Below, piece after piece: positions 1-9,345 of a stretch of 64,000 bases of DNA. The notes beneath the pieces are model-generated. The model was not told the DNA's origin. It ran no database searches and saw only the letters and a program-made list of their open reading frames with translations. Position 1 is the first letter of the stretch; each line of letters starts with the position of its first letter. A program made the position numbers and the translations under genes. Where the stretch lies: assembly GCF_003996995.1 (NCBI RefSeq), contig NZ_RZTT01000001.1, positions 1 to 64,000 of the forward strand. The letters run 5' to 3'. This DNA is from Mesorhizobium sp. M7A.T.Ca.US.000.02.2.1 (GTDB lineage: Bacteria > Pseudomonadota > Alphaproteobacteria > Rhizobiales > Rhizobiaceae).

Positions 1-699
1 ATGCACCTGAAGCATGACCCATCCGCCACCGAGAGCTTTGCGCGAACGCATGTGCGGCGGCTGGAGGCGATCCGCCGCGCGACCGGCGGCGTCGAGCGAG
101 AGCCGAACGGCACCTGGCTCATCGCGCCGGACCATCTCGATCGCGTCGCGAATTATGAGGGCCAGCGGGCCAGGGCCGAGCCTGTCGTTGCCGACAAGCT
201 CTCCTCAATGGCGCTGGAGCGACAGGTCAGCTTCAACGGCGCCACCTGGCTCGACCGGGAGCTGGTTGCCGATAGACCCGAGCCTTTGCACGGATCCGGC
301 TTCGGCCGCGACGTGAGAGAGGCGCAAGCTCGCCGGCGGCAGTGGCTGATCGCGCAAGGCCTCGCGCATGAAGAACAGGATGGGATCGTCTATCGAGCCA
401 ACATGCTTTCGATCCTGCGCCAGCGAGAACTGAACCGTGTTGCTGGCCAACTGTCGGAGGAACTTGGCCTGCCCTATGCCGAAGCGCGATCCGGAGGACG
501 AGTAGAGGGTACGCTCCGCCGCTCCGTCGAGCTTGCCAGCGGAAAATGTGCCGTCGTTGAGAAGTCGCGCGAATTCACGCTGGTGCCATGGCGGCCGGTG
601 CTTGAGCGCCATGTGGGCAAGGAGGTCTCCGGTGTCGTGAGTGGGGAGGGGATTTCATGGACCGTCGGCCGGCAAAGGAGCGGACCTGGTGTTTCGTGA
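1..699 (+). CDS. rlxS: relaxase, C-terminal part (gene enters from the left edge)
   Basis: The frame is open from the first base, so the gene almost certainly begins outside the window; the ATG at base 1 is probably internal. The 232 visible residues are arginine-rich and resemble the DUF3363-type C-terminal half of VirD2-family relaxases of alphaproteobacterial ICEs, with the typical pattern of W-L-D-R-E, a helical R-R-Q-W-L-I segment and a terminal L-V-P-W-R-P-V-L-E motif. Such relaxases nick oriT and pilot the strand through the Trb channel encoded at 18.8-27.8 kb. The catalytic N-terminal domain is not visible. A decayed second copy of the last ~80 bp occurs at 4276-4357. The assignment to RlxS is from memory of the family and of the ICE context. 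Confidence 0.7.
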   Translation: MHLKHDPSATESFARTHVRRLEAIRRATGGVEREPNGTWLIAPDHLDRVANYEGQRARAEPVVADKLSSMALERQVSFNGATWLDRELVADRPEPLHGSGFGRDVREAQARRRQWLIAQGLAHEEQDGIVYRANMLSILRQRELNRVAGQLSEELGLPYAEARSGGRVEGTLRRSVELASGKCAVVEKSREFTLVPWRPVLERHVGKEVSGVVSGEGISWTVGRQRSGPGVS

Positions 700-1054
700 G
701 ATGGTGTACAGCTTTTTAGCCAGCGGCGCGGGCAGCCATGCGACCCCGCGTAGACCTTATGGCCGCAGCCCGCAATCGGTCGCATGGACCTGCCAGGCGG
801 GGCGGCTTTGGAGCGTTCGGACCCGACACGCTGCGTGAGTGGCCAGACTTCGAGCGCTCGAAGATGGCGGACTGTTGTCTGCTGGCCGGCGTTATTCCGG
901 CTGGCCTATGACCGCGGCGCAACAGTTCACCGCTGAAGTTGCCACGGGCGAACATCGACAAGAGAAAAAACACCATTGCGCGATACAAATCGCCGTTGAA
1001 AGCGTTTAGGTTGCATGCGCTTCGCCAAGTAAACGGATACCCCAGAAGAGAGCC
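700..1054. other. intergenic stretch between relaxase and ietA-like gene
   Basis: About 355 bp with no convincing gene. Short frames exist but have no recognisable protein and no good ribosome binding site. The AT-richer part at 955-1010 lies just upstream of the ietA-like gene and may hold its promoter; I cannot assign -35 and -10 boxes confidently. Confidence 0.4.
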
Positions 1055-2008
1055 ATGACCACGGCCCGCCATATCGTGACGCTGCTTAAAAGCCACATTG
1101 CCGGCGACGAGGATCGTTTCCTCTCTATCGCGATGCAGCTTGCTGCGCATGAGGCACGTCAAGGCCATGGTAAGCTTGCTCAGGAGCTCAAGGATCTGGT
1201 CGACGCAGCCAAGAGCAGGGACGCCCGGATTGTCAAGAGCAGTCGGCCGGTTCCCCTTTTTCAGCCAAAGGGCGAGCTCGCAGGGCTCCTGCATGTGCGC
1301 TATCCGGACCTGCGACTGACCGACATGATTTTGCCGGACAGTCTGCGCTCGCGCCTGCACCGCGTGCTGGGAGAGCAGCGCCAACAAGCAAGCTTGCGCG
1401 AGCACGGGCTTGTTCCCCGTCGCAAACTGCTTCTGGTCGGCCCGCCAGGATCAGGCAAGACGATGACCGCATCGGCATTGGCCGGGGAGCTTCATCTGCC
1501 CCTTTTCACGATCGTCCTCGATGGTTTGATCACCAAGTTCATGGGAGAGACTGCCGGAAAGCTGCGGCTTGTTTTTGATGCAATGCAGGCGACGCGGGGC
1601 GTCTACTTCTTTGACGAATTCGATGCCATCGGCGCGCGTCGAGGCGAACGCCAGGATGTTGGCGAGATTCGGCGCGTGCTGAATTCGTTTCTGCAGTTTC
1701 TCGAGCAAGACGACAGCCACAGCCTGATTATTGCGGCAACAAATCATCCCGAGCTGCTCGACAGAGCTTTGTTCCGCCGTTTCGACGATGTCATCGAATA
1801 CGCCGTGCCCGATCGGCCGATTATAGAGGCGCTGCTTCGGGCTCGACTCGACCGCTTCGACACCAGAGGGCTTGCCTGGAACGAGGCGATCTCTCAGGCA
1901 GAGAGACTGTCGCAGGCCGAGATCACGCGCGCGGCCGACGACGCTGCAAAAACCATCATATTGCGGGGGGGAAGCGGATCACCTCGGAAGCGCTCATCGA
2001 CGCTCTGA
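1055..2008 (+). CDS. ietA: AAA ATPase, IetA-like antitoxin/defence partner, 3' end frameshifted
   Basis: A 317-residue AAA+ ATPase: Walker A G-P-P-G-S-G-K-T at about 129-136, Walker B F-F-D-E-F-D with Asp187/Glu188, sensor-like A-A-T-N-H-P, and arginine finger A-L-F-R-R-F-D-D. Paired with the subtilisin-like protease downstream it matches ietAS of Agrobacterium pTiC58, where IetA is the antitoxin of the protease IetS; ietAS-type pairs are also listed among antiphage systems. A purine-rich GAAGAGAG precedes the ATG. Oddity: a run of seven G at 1965-1971 shifts the frame, so the product ends in S-P-R-K-R-S-S-T-L. Adding one G restores a C terminus reading K-R-I-T-S-E-A-L-I-D-A-L-K and ending at 2040. 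This is a homopolymer mutation, a sequencing error, or slippage. Confidence is high for AAA, moderate for ietA. Confidence 0.75.
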   Translation: MTTARHIVTLLKSHIAGDEDRFLSIAMQLAAHEARQGHGKLAQELKDLVDAAKSRDARIVKSSRPVPLFQPKGELAGLLHVRYPDLRLTDMILPDSLRSRLHRVLGEQRQQASLREHGLVPRRKLLLVGPPGSGKTMTASALAGELHLPLFTIVLDGLITKFMGETAGKLRLVFDAMQATRGVYFFDEFDAIGARRGERQDVGEIRRVLNSFLQFLEQDDSHSLIIAATNHPELLDRALFRRFDDVIEYAVPDRPIIEALLRARLDRFDTRGLAWNEAISQAERLSQAEITRAADDAAKTIILRGGSGSPRKRSSTL

Positions 2009-2115
2009 AGGAACGCCGGCAGGCGTCGCTGTTTGAGTAGCGACAGCACAGATCATAATGGCAGACGATTTTCCGCGCGACCGCGCCCATATCCACCTTC
2101 GCCATCACAGCGTCG

Positions 2116-4230
2116 GTGTTCCTGCCGCAAAGCGCGCAAGCCTATTATTTGCGGAAAGTCGAGGCGTATCGAGACGTTGATACTGACCGCGGCAGACCGC
2201 GCAACGAGCCGCTCGTCTCCCGCATGGAGACAGTCAGGCTGGCGACTGCACGATCGTTGTTTACCGACCACGACGACCTCTTCCCCCAGGCCGCTGACGA
2301 GCAGGTGTGGTGGGAAGTCTGGCTGCGCGACGGTCGCCGCGAGAACTTCGAGCACATTGCCGAAGCCCTGAACATCACTTTGCGCACGCATGCGGTCAGG
2401 TTTCCGGAGCGGGTGGTCATGCTGGCCCTCGCCAGCACGGCAATGCTCGACCGCATGATTGCGCACAGCGATGTCGTCGCCGAGCTGCGGCGCGCGAAGG
2501 ATACGCCGTCCTTCTTCCTGGGCCTTGGCGGCGCGGAGCAAAGGGACTGGAGCGACGAGCTTCTCGGGCGCGTCAGACCGCCTCAATCCGATATTGCGGT
2601 CTGCATTCTCGACAGCGGCGTGCGTCGCACCCACCCGTTGATCGAACCCGCACTTGCCGTTGAAGACTGGCACACCGTCAAACCGGCATGGGGCAGCGAC
2701 GACACACCTGCGTGGAGCGGCCACGGGACGCGAATGGCAGGTGTCGGCCTGTACGGTGATCTGGTCCCGCTCCTGGTCGGAGGCGATCCAGTTCCATTGC
2801 CCTTTCGGCTGGAGAGTGTTCGTATCCTTCCGCCAGAAGACGAGGCAAACGATCCAGAACTCTATGGCGCGATCACCGCGGAAGCGATCGCCCGCGCCGA
2901 GGTGCAGGCGCCGGAGCGCCGCCGCGCGATCGCAATGGCTGTGACAAGCGCCAGTCCGGCGCGTGGAAGGCCCACATCGTGGTCTGCCGCTATCGACCAA
3001 CTCTGTTTCGAAGAGGAACAGCGACGCTTGATCGTTCTCTCTGCCGGCAACATCGGCGATGACCTCATGCCGGCCGAGCATTTGACGCGCAACGATCTGG
3101 AAGCAGTCGATGATCCTTCTCAGGCCTGGAATGCGCTGACGGTCGGCGCTTTCACAGAAAAGGTCGATATCATTGACACCGACTTTTCGGGCTACGCTCC
3201 GATCGCGCCGGTCGGCGAGCTCTCGCCGCGCAGTCGCACTTCGGTCGTTTGGGACAGGCAGTGGCCGGTGAAGCCCGAGGTCGTCTTCGAAGGCGGCAAT
3301 CTCGCCCATGACGGTGTGTTGCCCGGCGAGCCGATCGACGATCTGCAGATATTGACCACTTTCTGTCGACCCGAACTGCGCCACTCCACCACCCTCGGAG
3401 ATACGAGCGCGGCAACGGCCCATGCCGCACGGATGGCGGGACTAATTCTATCAGCGCGCCCCGAGCTGTGGCCTGAATCGGTTCGCGCCCTGATCGTCCA
3501 CTCGGCCGAATGGACTCCGGCGATGCGCGCACGCATCGATGCGTGCAACGGAGCGAAGGGCGAGATCCAGGCGCTCGTGCGGCGCTATGGTTACGGCGTG
3601 CCAGATCTTGGGCGCGCGCTTCTGTCAACGGTGAACGACCTCACGCTTATCGTTGAAGATGAGCTTCAGCCTTTCCAGCGCGAGGGCGGCGCGGCTGCCA
3701 AAACGCGTGACATGAAGCTGCATCGCCTGCCTTGGCCGAAGGAGCAGCTCGCGGCGCTCGGCGCTGCCCAGGTCGAGCTCCGCGTCACGCTGTCCTATTT
3801 CATCGAACCCAACCCCGGTGAACGCGGATGGACCCGCCGGCATCGTTACGCGTCCCATGGTCTTCGGTTCAGAGTAAAGTCAGCGACCGAGACAGTCGAC
3901 GAATTCCGAGCCCGCATCAATCAGGCCGCTCGGGACGAGGAGGAAGGGGCGCCTGCTGGAGGCGGAGAAGAGTGGCTGCTCGGCACCTTCCGCGATCGCG
4001 GCTCGTTGCACGCCGATTTCTGGTCGGGCAGCGCCGCCGATCTCGCCGAGCGTGACGCGATCGGCGTGTTCCCGGTCGGGGGCTGGTGGAAGGAGAAGCC
4101 TTACCTGGAACGCGTCGACGCTCTGGCTCGGTACGCCCTGATTGTGACGATTCGGGCGCCTGGGGTCGATGTTGACATCTTCACACCCGTCGAAGCAGCC
4201 CTGACTGTCGAGACGTCGGTCGAGACCTGA
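2116..4230 (+). CDS. ietS: subtilisin-like (S8) serine protease, IetS-like toxin/defence effector
   Basis: A 704-residue protein if started at the GTG given here. The S8 triad is visible: Asp166 in I-L-D-S-G-V, His203 in G-H-G-T-R-M-A-G and Ser431 in D-T-S-A-A-T-A-H-A-A. There is no signal peptide, so it acts in the cytoplasm, as expected for the protease of an IetAS pair whose activity is restrained by the AAA partner. The true start is doubtful. A more family-like beginning, M-A-D-D-F-P-R-D-R-A-H-I-H-L, starts at ATG 2058 in a different frame and runs into a stop, so a second indel between roughly 2085 and 2115 is possible. The gene lies ~75-110 bp behind ietA on the same strand and is probably co-transcribed. 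The C-terminal 250 residues are unassigned. Confidence 0.75.
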   Translation: MFLPQSAQAYYLRKVEAYRDVDTDRGRPRNEPLVSRMETVRLATARSLFTDHDDLFPQAADEQVWWEVWLRDGRRENFEHIAEALNITLRTHAVRFPERVVMLALASTAMLDRMIAHSDVVAELRRAKDTPSFFLGLGGAEQRDWSDELLGRVRPPQSDIAVCILDSGVRRTHPLIEPALAVEDWHTVKPAWGSDDTPAWSGHGTRMAGVGLYGDLVPLLVGGDPVPLPFRLESVRILPPEDEANDPELYGAITAEAIARAEVQAPERRRAIAMAVTSASPARGRPTSWSAAIDQLCFEEEQRRLIVLSAGNIGDDLMPAEHLTRNDLEAVDDPSQAWNALTVGAFTEKVDIIDTDFSGYAPIAPVGELSPRSRTSVVWDRQWPVKPEVVFEGGNLAHDGVLPGEPIDDLQILTTFCRPELRHSTTLGDTSAATAHAARMAGLILSARPELWPESVRALIVHSAEWTPAMRARIDACNGAKGEIQALVRRYGYGVPDLGRALLSTVNDLTLIVEDELQPFQREGGAAAKTRDMKLHRLPWPKEQLAALGAAQVELRVTLSYFIEPNPGERGWTRRHRYASHGLRFRVKSATETVDEFRARINQAARDEEEGAPAGGGEEWLLGTFRDRGSLHADFWSGSAADLAERDAIGVFPVGGWWKEKPYLERVDALARYALIVTIRAPGVDVDIFTPVEAALTVETSVET

Positions 4231-4275
4231 TGCAGCACTGTCCAAACCGGCCAACAACGGAGGTTTGACCAGCCT

Positions 4276-4357
4276 CTGGTGCCATGGCGGCTGGTGCTGG
4301 ATCATCACGTCGGCACGGGATCATGCGCGGAGGACGATAGGCCGGCAAAGGAGCGGG
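4276..4357 (+). pseudogene. decayed second copy of the relaxase 3' end
   Basis: The sequence repeats the end of the relaxase gene at 580-684. Both begin CTGGTGCCATGGCGGC and reach GGCCGGCAAAGGAGCGG, with the middle diverged and shortened. No open frame carries the relaxase past this point. The two copies enclose the AAA/protease cassette, as would happen if a relative of the relaxase end came with the cassette or the cassette inserted by recombination at that end. Confidence 0.6.
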
Positions 4358-4462
4358 CCAAGCGTGTCATAATGGCGCCCATGGTCACGCCCACAAGCCG
4401 CGCCCCCTGCGTCTACGGAGAGGTGCGCGTCTGCTTAGGCGGCCGAGACATCGCTTACCTGA

Positions 4463-5992
4463 TCAACGCGCTCCGTATTTGCGCCTGTAAGCGGCAATGA
4501 AATCGTCGTCGCTACAGATGCAGCGGCCGCTGGAGTCCTTGGCCTTCGGATCGTGCAAGTGAGAGCCAAGGGGGCGCAGAAGATTCACCCGAGTGCTCGT
4601 CGTCGGGCTCATGGGAAACCCCGCACTATGCTTGACCAAATCCGCGGCAAGCATAATCCCGGCAAGCACCGACTGAAAGGCCATCGGAACCACAGTTCGA
4701 ACGCGGCGACTTCCTTCGCTAAGCTGGAACACCAGACCGCCGCAGATAGCCTGCTGATAAAAGGAGCGCAGGGGCTGGCCGACAAACGGGGCTAGCGGTT
4801 CAAACGGCACAGCCATCGCTGTAGCCACGCGAACTACAAAGTCGTTGGGAACTCCGGCATTTGTCTGCAGGAGCGTTTTCACCTGCTCGTGTGCTTCCGG
4901 TATTCCGAGTTCCTCGGCAATCAGCTGGTGCTCGTCCTTGGATTTTCCGGATGGCAGGTACATGCAACAAAGGCAAGCCTGGCCGTCATCGAAACCATGC
5001 CGGGAGATACCGAGATCGTGCTCCTGCGTCCAAGCGTTTGCGATCCATCGCGGCAGTGCACCTTGGACAGCCAGACGGTCGGCGGCGGTGTCAAGCGCCA
5101 CACCCACTTGGTCTAAGACCCAATTGCCCCGGCGCGCAACATATTCTGCCCACGTCAGAGGGTGCGCCTCGACCTCAAGGCCAGTCGATCTAAGGGCGGT
5201 GGCTGCAAGAACCGCCTTGGACATACCAATCTCCGCCTGGCCGGCCAATGCGTAGCGCTGCAGGTTTGAGAGTTCGATCGCTTCGTGATCGATTACATGC
5301 AGACGACCCTTGAGATCGGGTTGTCTCGCTAGCGCCCAAAGCGAGCCATGGCCTATCGCACCGAGCCCAACGAGGTGGGTTTCGCCAAGGTCGACTGGGA
5401 AGTCGATCGGGCCAGCCTCCCCGGCTTTGGTCTTGTCGTAGCTGCATAGCGAGAGGTCGATGGTTTCGTCCAACTCGGCGCCGGTCAACTGGGCGGCGAA
5501 GATAGTTCGAAAGACGTTGGCGGCGCCGAAGCAACTGGCGGCGCCAGCTCCAAAAGGCAGCAGACTTGGGCCAGAGCCCACCGGGTCCGTACGCGACAGC
5601 TTTGCCGCCCAACCGTCCGATCCCACGAAAAAGATCGGGCACCGGAGTGATGGGCGCGTTACCCCTGCAACGACGCAGACGGTGGCAGACTTGCCGGAAC
5701 GCCGGATGCCGACTTTTGGATTGATCGACTTTGCCAAGCGCTCCAGCGCTTGGGCTTGAGAGCTCGCCGCGCTGTCCAGCGGGAGTATCGCCAGAACCGG
5801 GTAGAGCCTAGCGAGCAATCTCACCGCAAGATCTAGTGTCGCCTGGCCTTCGGCGCAGGAAGCGGCCTGATGGTCGAAGGCGACTGCCACGACCTGCTTT
5901 TCAAGAGCTGCTTTGAAGTCTCCCAGATGAAAATCGGCCAGGACCTGAGATGCCGCCGTGGCGGCACGATCGATGAAGTTAGCGAATGCCAT
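4463..5992 (-). CDS. E1-like ubiquitin-activating enzyme (ThiF/MoeB fold), Ubl cassette
   Basis: A 509-residue protein whose C-terminal half is a ThiF/E1 adenylation domain: nucleotide loop G-L-G-A-I-G-H-G (209-216), Asp235 in V-I-D-H-E, N-L-Q-R-Y with Arg246, and Lys259. Residues C340, C342 and C343 (A-C-L-C-C-M) are candidates for the catalytic or zinc-binding cysteines. The N-terminal ~200 residues look like the Prok_E1-type extra domain of bacterial conjugation E1s. Such enzymes adenylate the C-terminal Gly of a ubiquitin-like protein and pass it to an E2. It is the last gene of the minus-strand set Ubl, E2, JAB, E1, starting 3 bp after the JAB stop, so co-translation is likely. The function is by family plus context; the exact subtype (Bil/Bub or another group) is not established. 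Confidence 0.8.
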   Translation of the reverse strand: MAFANFIDRAATAASQVLADFHLGDFKAALEKQVVAVAFDHQAASCAEGQATLDLAVRLLARLYPVLAILPLDSAASSQAQALERLAKSINPKVGIRRSGKSATVCVVAGVTRPSLRCPIFFVGSDGWAAKLSRTDPVGSGPSLLPFGAGAASCFGAANVFRTIFAAQLTGAELDETIDLSLCSYDKTKAGEAGPIDFPVDLGETHLVGLGAIGHGSLWALARQPDLKGRLHVIDHEAIELSNLQRYALAGQAEIGMSKAVLAATALRSTGLEVEAHPLTWAEYVARRGNWVLDQVGVALDTAADRLAVQGALPRWIANAWTQEHDLGISRHGFDDGQACLCCMYLPSGKSKDEHQLIAEELGIPEAHEQVKTLLQTNAGVPNDFVVRVATAMAVPFEPLAPFVGQPLRSFYQQAICGGLVFQLSEGSRRVRTVVPMAFQSVLAGIMLAADLVKHSAGFPMSPTTSTRVNLLRPLGSHLHDPKAKDSSGRCICSDDDFIAAYRRKYGAR

Positions 5993-5995
5993 TGT

Positions 5996-6484
5996 TCAAC
6001 TCGATATCATGATCATTCGCGACAGTGCCGCGGGAGGGAGCGCATTCCATTTGGCCTTTTCGTCAAGCCGATAGGCGGCGACCCGAGCAAAATCGAAAGG
6101 CTCGCGGGCGAAATTCGGCACTACCAGCGACAGACACCCAACCGTGGTAGCAACCGCATAAGCGTCGTCCGTCGTCGAATGGTAGGCGCGGCCCGGATGG
6201 CTGTGAATCTGGGCCAAGAGTTTCAGGCCGCTTTTGTAGAGCCAGACATTGAGCCGGTGCAGTTCTTCGGCCGCAACGATCACGCAAACGCCATCGTTTG
6301 TCCGAATGTGACGCTGCGCCGGGATAACCGTCTCTGTTACGGCAAAGTGCCGGTCTTGCTGAACGCCGACCCAGAGCGCCATCCCCTCATTGCCTTCGCG
6401 ACCAACTGAGCGCAGATGCCCATGCGTGGTCGAGATGCAGCCGCGCGGGAGAGTCACGATCGTTACATCTCTCAAACCAGTCAT
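5996..6484 (-). CDS. JAB/JAMM-type metallopeptidase (deubiquitinase-like), Ubl cassette
   Basis: A 162-residue JAB domain protein with a full JAMM signature: Glu33 in G-N-E-G-M-A-L-W, His94 and His96 in H-S-H-P, Ser103 and Asp106. These ligate zinc in Rpn11/AMSH-like isopeptidases. The start at 6484 is chosen because ATG overlaps the E2 stop as ATGA; a longer frame reaches 6634 but would overlap the E2 gene by 150 bp. In bacterial Ubl systems this protein trims the Ubl precursor and/or removes it from targets. The Ubl here ends Gly-Ala, so trimming one alanine would expose a glycine; that is my inference. Confidence 0.8.
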   Translation of the reverse strand: MTGLRDVTIVTLPRGCISTTHGHLRSVGREGNEGMALWVGVQQDRHFAVTETVIPAQRHIRTNDGVCVIVAAEELHRLNVWLYKSGLKLLAQIHSHPGRAYHSTTDDAYAVATTVGCLSLVVPNFAREPFDFARVAAYRLDEKAKWNALPPAALSRMIMISS

Positions 6485-7098
6485 TCTTGTATCGCCTGAG
6501 GGGATACCACCATTCCTACGATTGCCGGTGGGAGTTGAATCTGCAACTGCTCTATAGGAATGATTCCGTACTTGATGATCTTGTCCAGGATGAAGGCCAA
6601 ACAGCCTTCGCCAGAACCCCGATGAAGTAGCCATGGATCACCTGAATGGGCTGGATTGTCGTGGTATTCCCGGACGCCCGCCATGCACAGGAATGGTTCG
6701 TCCTCGGGACTGTTGGCCTGGATGAAGTCCGTCAGCGGCACGGCGTTCTGCTGGATGAGAGCTCCTATCATCTCCGGCGGCGTTCCGGGCAGCGGCGGAC
6801 GTCTAAGCATTTTCAGGTATAGATCTTTCCGGGCAATCGGATGACGCGTAAACGGATCGACGAAGACCACGGACGGTGGTCTTAAGTCGTAGTCGGTGAA
6901 GTCGACCTCGCTCGCTGCGCTGATCACCCGTGGTTTTAACTTGAGGCTTGCGAAAATGAAGAAAGCGCGCGGAAAGGTCGCCTCGATCAAGAAGCAGCCC
7001 TGAGCCCGATAGACATCAGCATATGGCCGGAACCGGCCGATCTCCCGATCAAACTTCGCTCGGGAGACCTCCGGATCCACACTTTGGGGTTTAGGCAC
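6481..7098 (-). CDS. E2-like ubiquitin-conjugating protein (Prok-E2 type), Ubl cassette
   Basis: A 205-residue protein between the Ubl and JAB genes. It has the look of the Prok-E2_B group: P-P-S-V-V-F-V-D-P-F-T-R-H-P in the middle, then Cys138 in F-L-C-M-A-G-V-R-E-Y-H followed by H146, H151, H159 and W-L-L-H-R. Cys138 is the best candidate for the thioester cysteine, but I infer this from position and conservation pattern only. The start overlaps the Ubl gene by 8 bp and the stop overlaps the JAB start by 4 bp, showing translational coupling. It would receive the activated Ubl from the E1 and transfer it to a target. No separate E3 is seen. Confidence 0.7.
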   Translation of the reverse strand: MPKPQSVDPEVSRAKFDREIGRFRPYADVYRAQGCFLIEATFPRAFFIFASLKLKPRVISAASEVDFTDYDLRPPSVVFVDPFTRHPIARKDLYLKMLRRPPLPGTPPEMIGALIQQNAVPLTDFIQANSPEDEPFLCMAGVREYHDNPAHSGDPWLLHRGSGEGCLAFILDKIIKYGIIPIEQLQIQLPPAIVGMVVSPQAIQE

Positions 7099-7387
7099 CT
7101 GCGACGCCCGCCTTCAGGCTGAGGAACAGGGTCACAGTATTCGGGAAACCGAAATCGCCAAGCTTCTTGTCGACGTCGAGCAAGTTGCCGGCCTCATCCT
7201 TCAATTCCCAATTCTCGGCTGGTTGGGCGACATTCTGCGTGTTCTCAAGGGCTTTGGTACGAATGACGTGAAGCGGCTGGTTGGGATTGGCTTCGACCTG
7301 CGTGGGCTGGCCGTTCACCACCATCGTGATCTCGATCTTGCCCGGCCCGCCGCCGTGATTATCGCCCTTACCCGAATCCTTCGACAT
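7091..7387 (-). CDS. ubiquitin-like modifier (single beta-grasp domain), Ubl cassette
   Basis: A 98-residue protein: a flexible Gly/Asn-rich start (residues 1-16), then an alternating strand pattern K-I-E-I-T-M-V-V-N-G-Q-P-T-Q-V, a helix, W-E-L-K-D, L-D-V-D-K-K-L, and a last strand T-V-T-L-F-L-S-L-K ending G-V-A-G-A. This is the layout of a single ubiquitin fold and resembles DUF2604-type Ubls. The start at 7387 is preceded by AGGAG at ideal spacing; a frame reaching 7420 exists but lacks this. The penultimate Gly followed by one Ala suggests maturation before E1 activation. The known BilA has two fused Ubl domains; this one has one. It is the first gene of the cassette. Confidence 0.75.
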   Translation of the reverse strand: MSKDSGKGDNHGGGPGKIEITMVVNGQPTQVEANPNQPLHVIRTKALENTQNVAQPAENWELKDEAGNLLDVDKKLGDFGFPNTVTLFLSLKAGVAGA

Positions 7388-8917
<1,530 letters not shown>

Positions 8918-8949
8918 GCGGATTGCCGTGTATTAAACCGCTTTTCCTT

Positions 8950-8964
8950 TGGCACGCATATTGC
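8950..8964 (+). promoter_or_regulatory. sigma-54 (RpoN) -24/-12 promoter
   Basis: TGGCACGCATATTGC matches the consensus TGGCACG-N4-TTGC at all fixed positions. With the NifA site upstream it should direct rightward transcription around 8976 under nitrogen-fixing conditions. The first sizeable gene downstream is the broken peptidase at 9346. Confidence 0.75.
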
Positions 8965-9345
8965 GCCCTATCGGTAAACCTCGTCATGGGCCGGCGGCAA
9001 TCGCTCGGAGATTGTCGAAATAGCACAATCTGCCGGGGTGACATCCGGCCCGACTAGAGCAGGACCTTTCAGATGATGCAGAAAAGCAAGCGGCCATACT
9101 CGCGGGGAAATAGTCGCGTCAGGGCTGCATGGACGCTCTTTCCTGGTTGTTTCGGCGACGGACGCCAACTCTTCAATCGGCACCCGAACCAGTGCCTGGA
9201 TGTCCAAGGAGCGCCCCTGTTGCGCGTGCCTGGCTGCACCCGCGTGCTGGCTCTCCTCCAAGGCGACGCTCGGCGCTGCTGCAGACCGGCGACGAGAACC
9301 CAACTTCAAAATTAGCATTCCGAAAACCGAAAGAAGTGAACAGGT
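8965..9345 (+). other. leader region downstream of the NifA/sigma-54 promoter
   Basis: About 380 bp. Two short frames start here (80 codons at 9073, preceded by AGGAC; 134 codons at 9129), both Arg/Pro/Cys-rich and without a recognisable family. I do not accept either as a firm gene. If the promoter is active, the RNA covers this region and then the peptidase-like frames. Confidence 0.35.

Noticed and set aside
2053-3423. 456-codon minus-strand frame opposite the S8 protease
   Set aside because: The plus strand carries the full S8 triad; the reverse frame is Arg-rich shadow sequence.
5870-6409. 179-codon plus-strand frame
   Set aside because: Antisense to the JAB gene and the start of the E1 gene; no family features.
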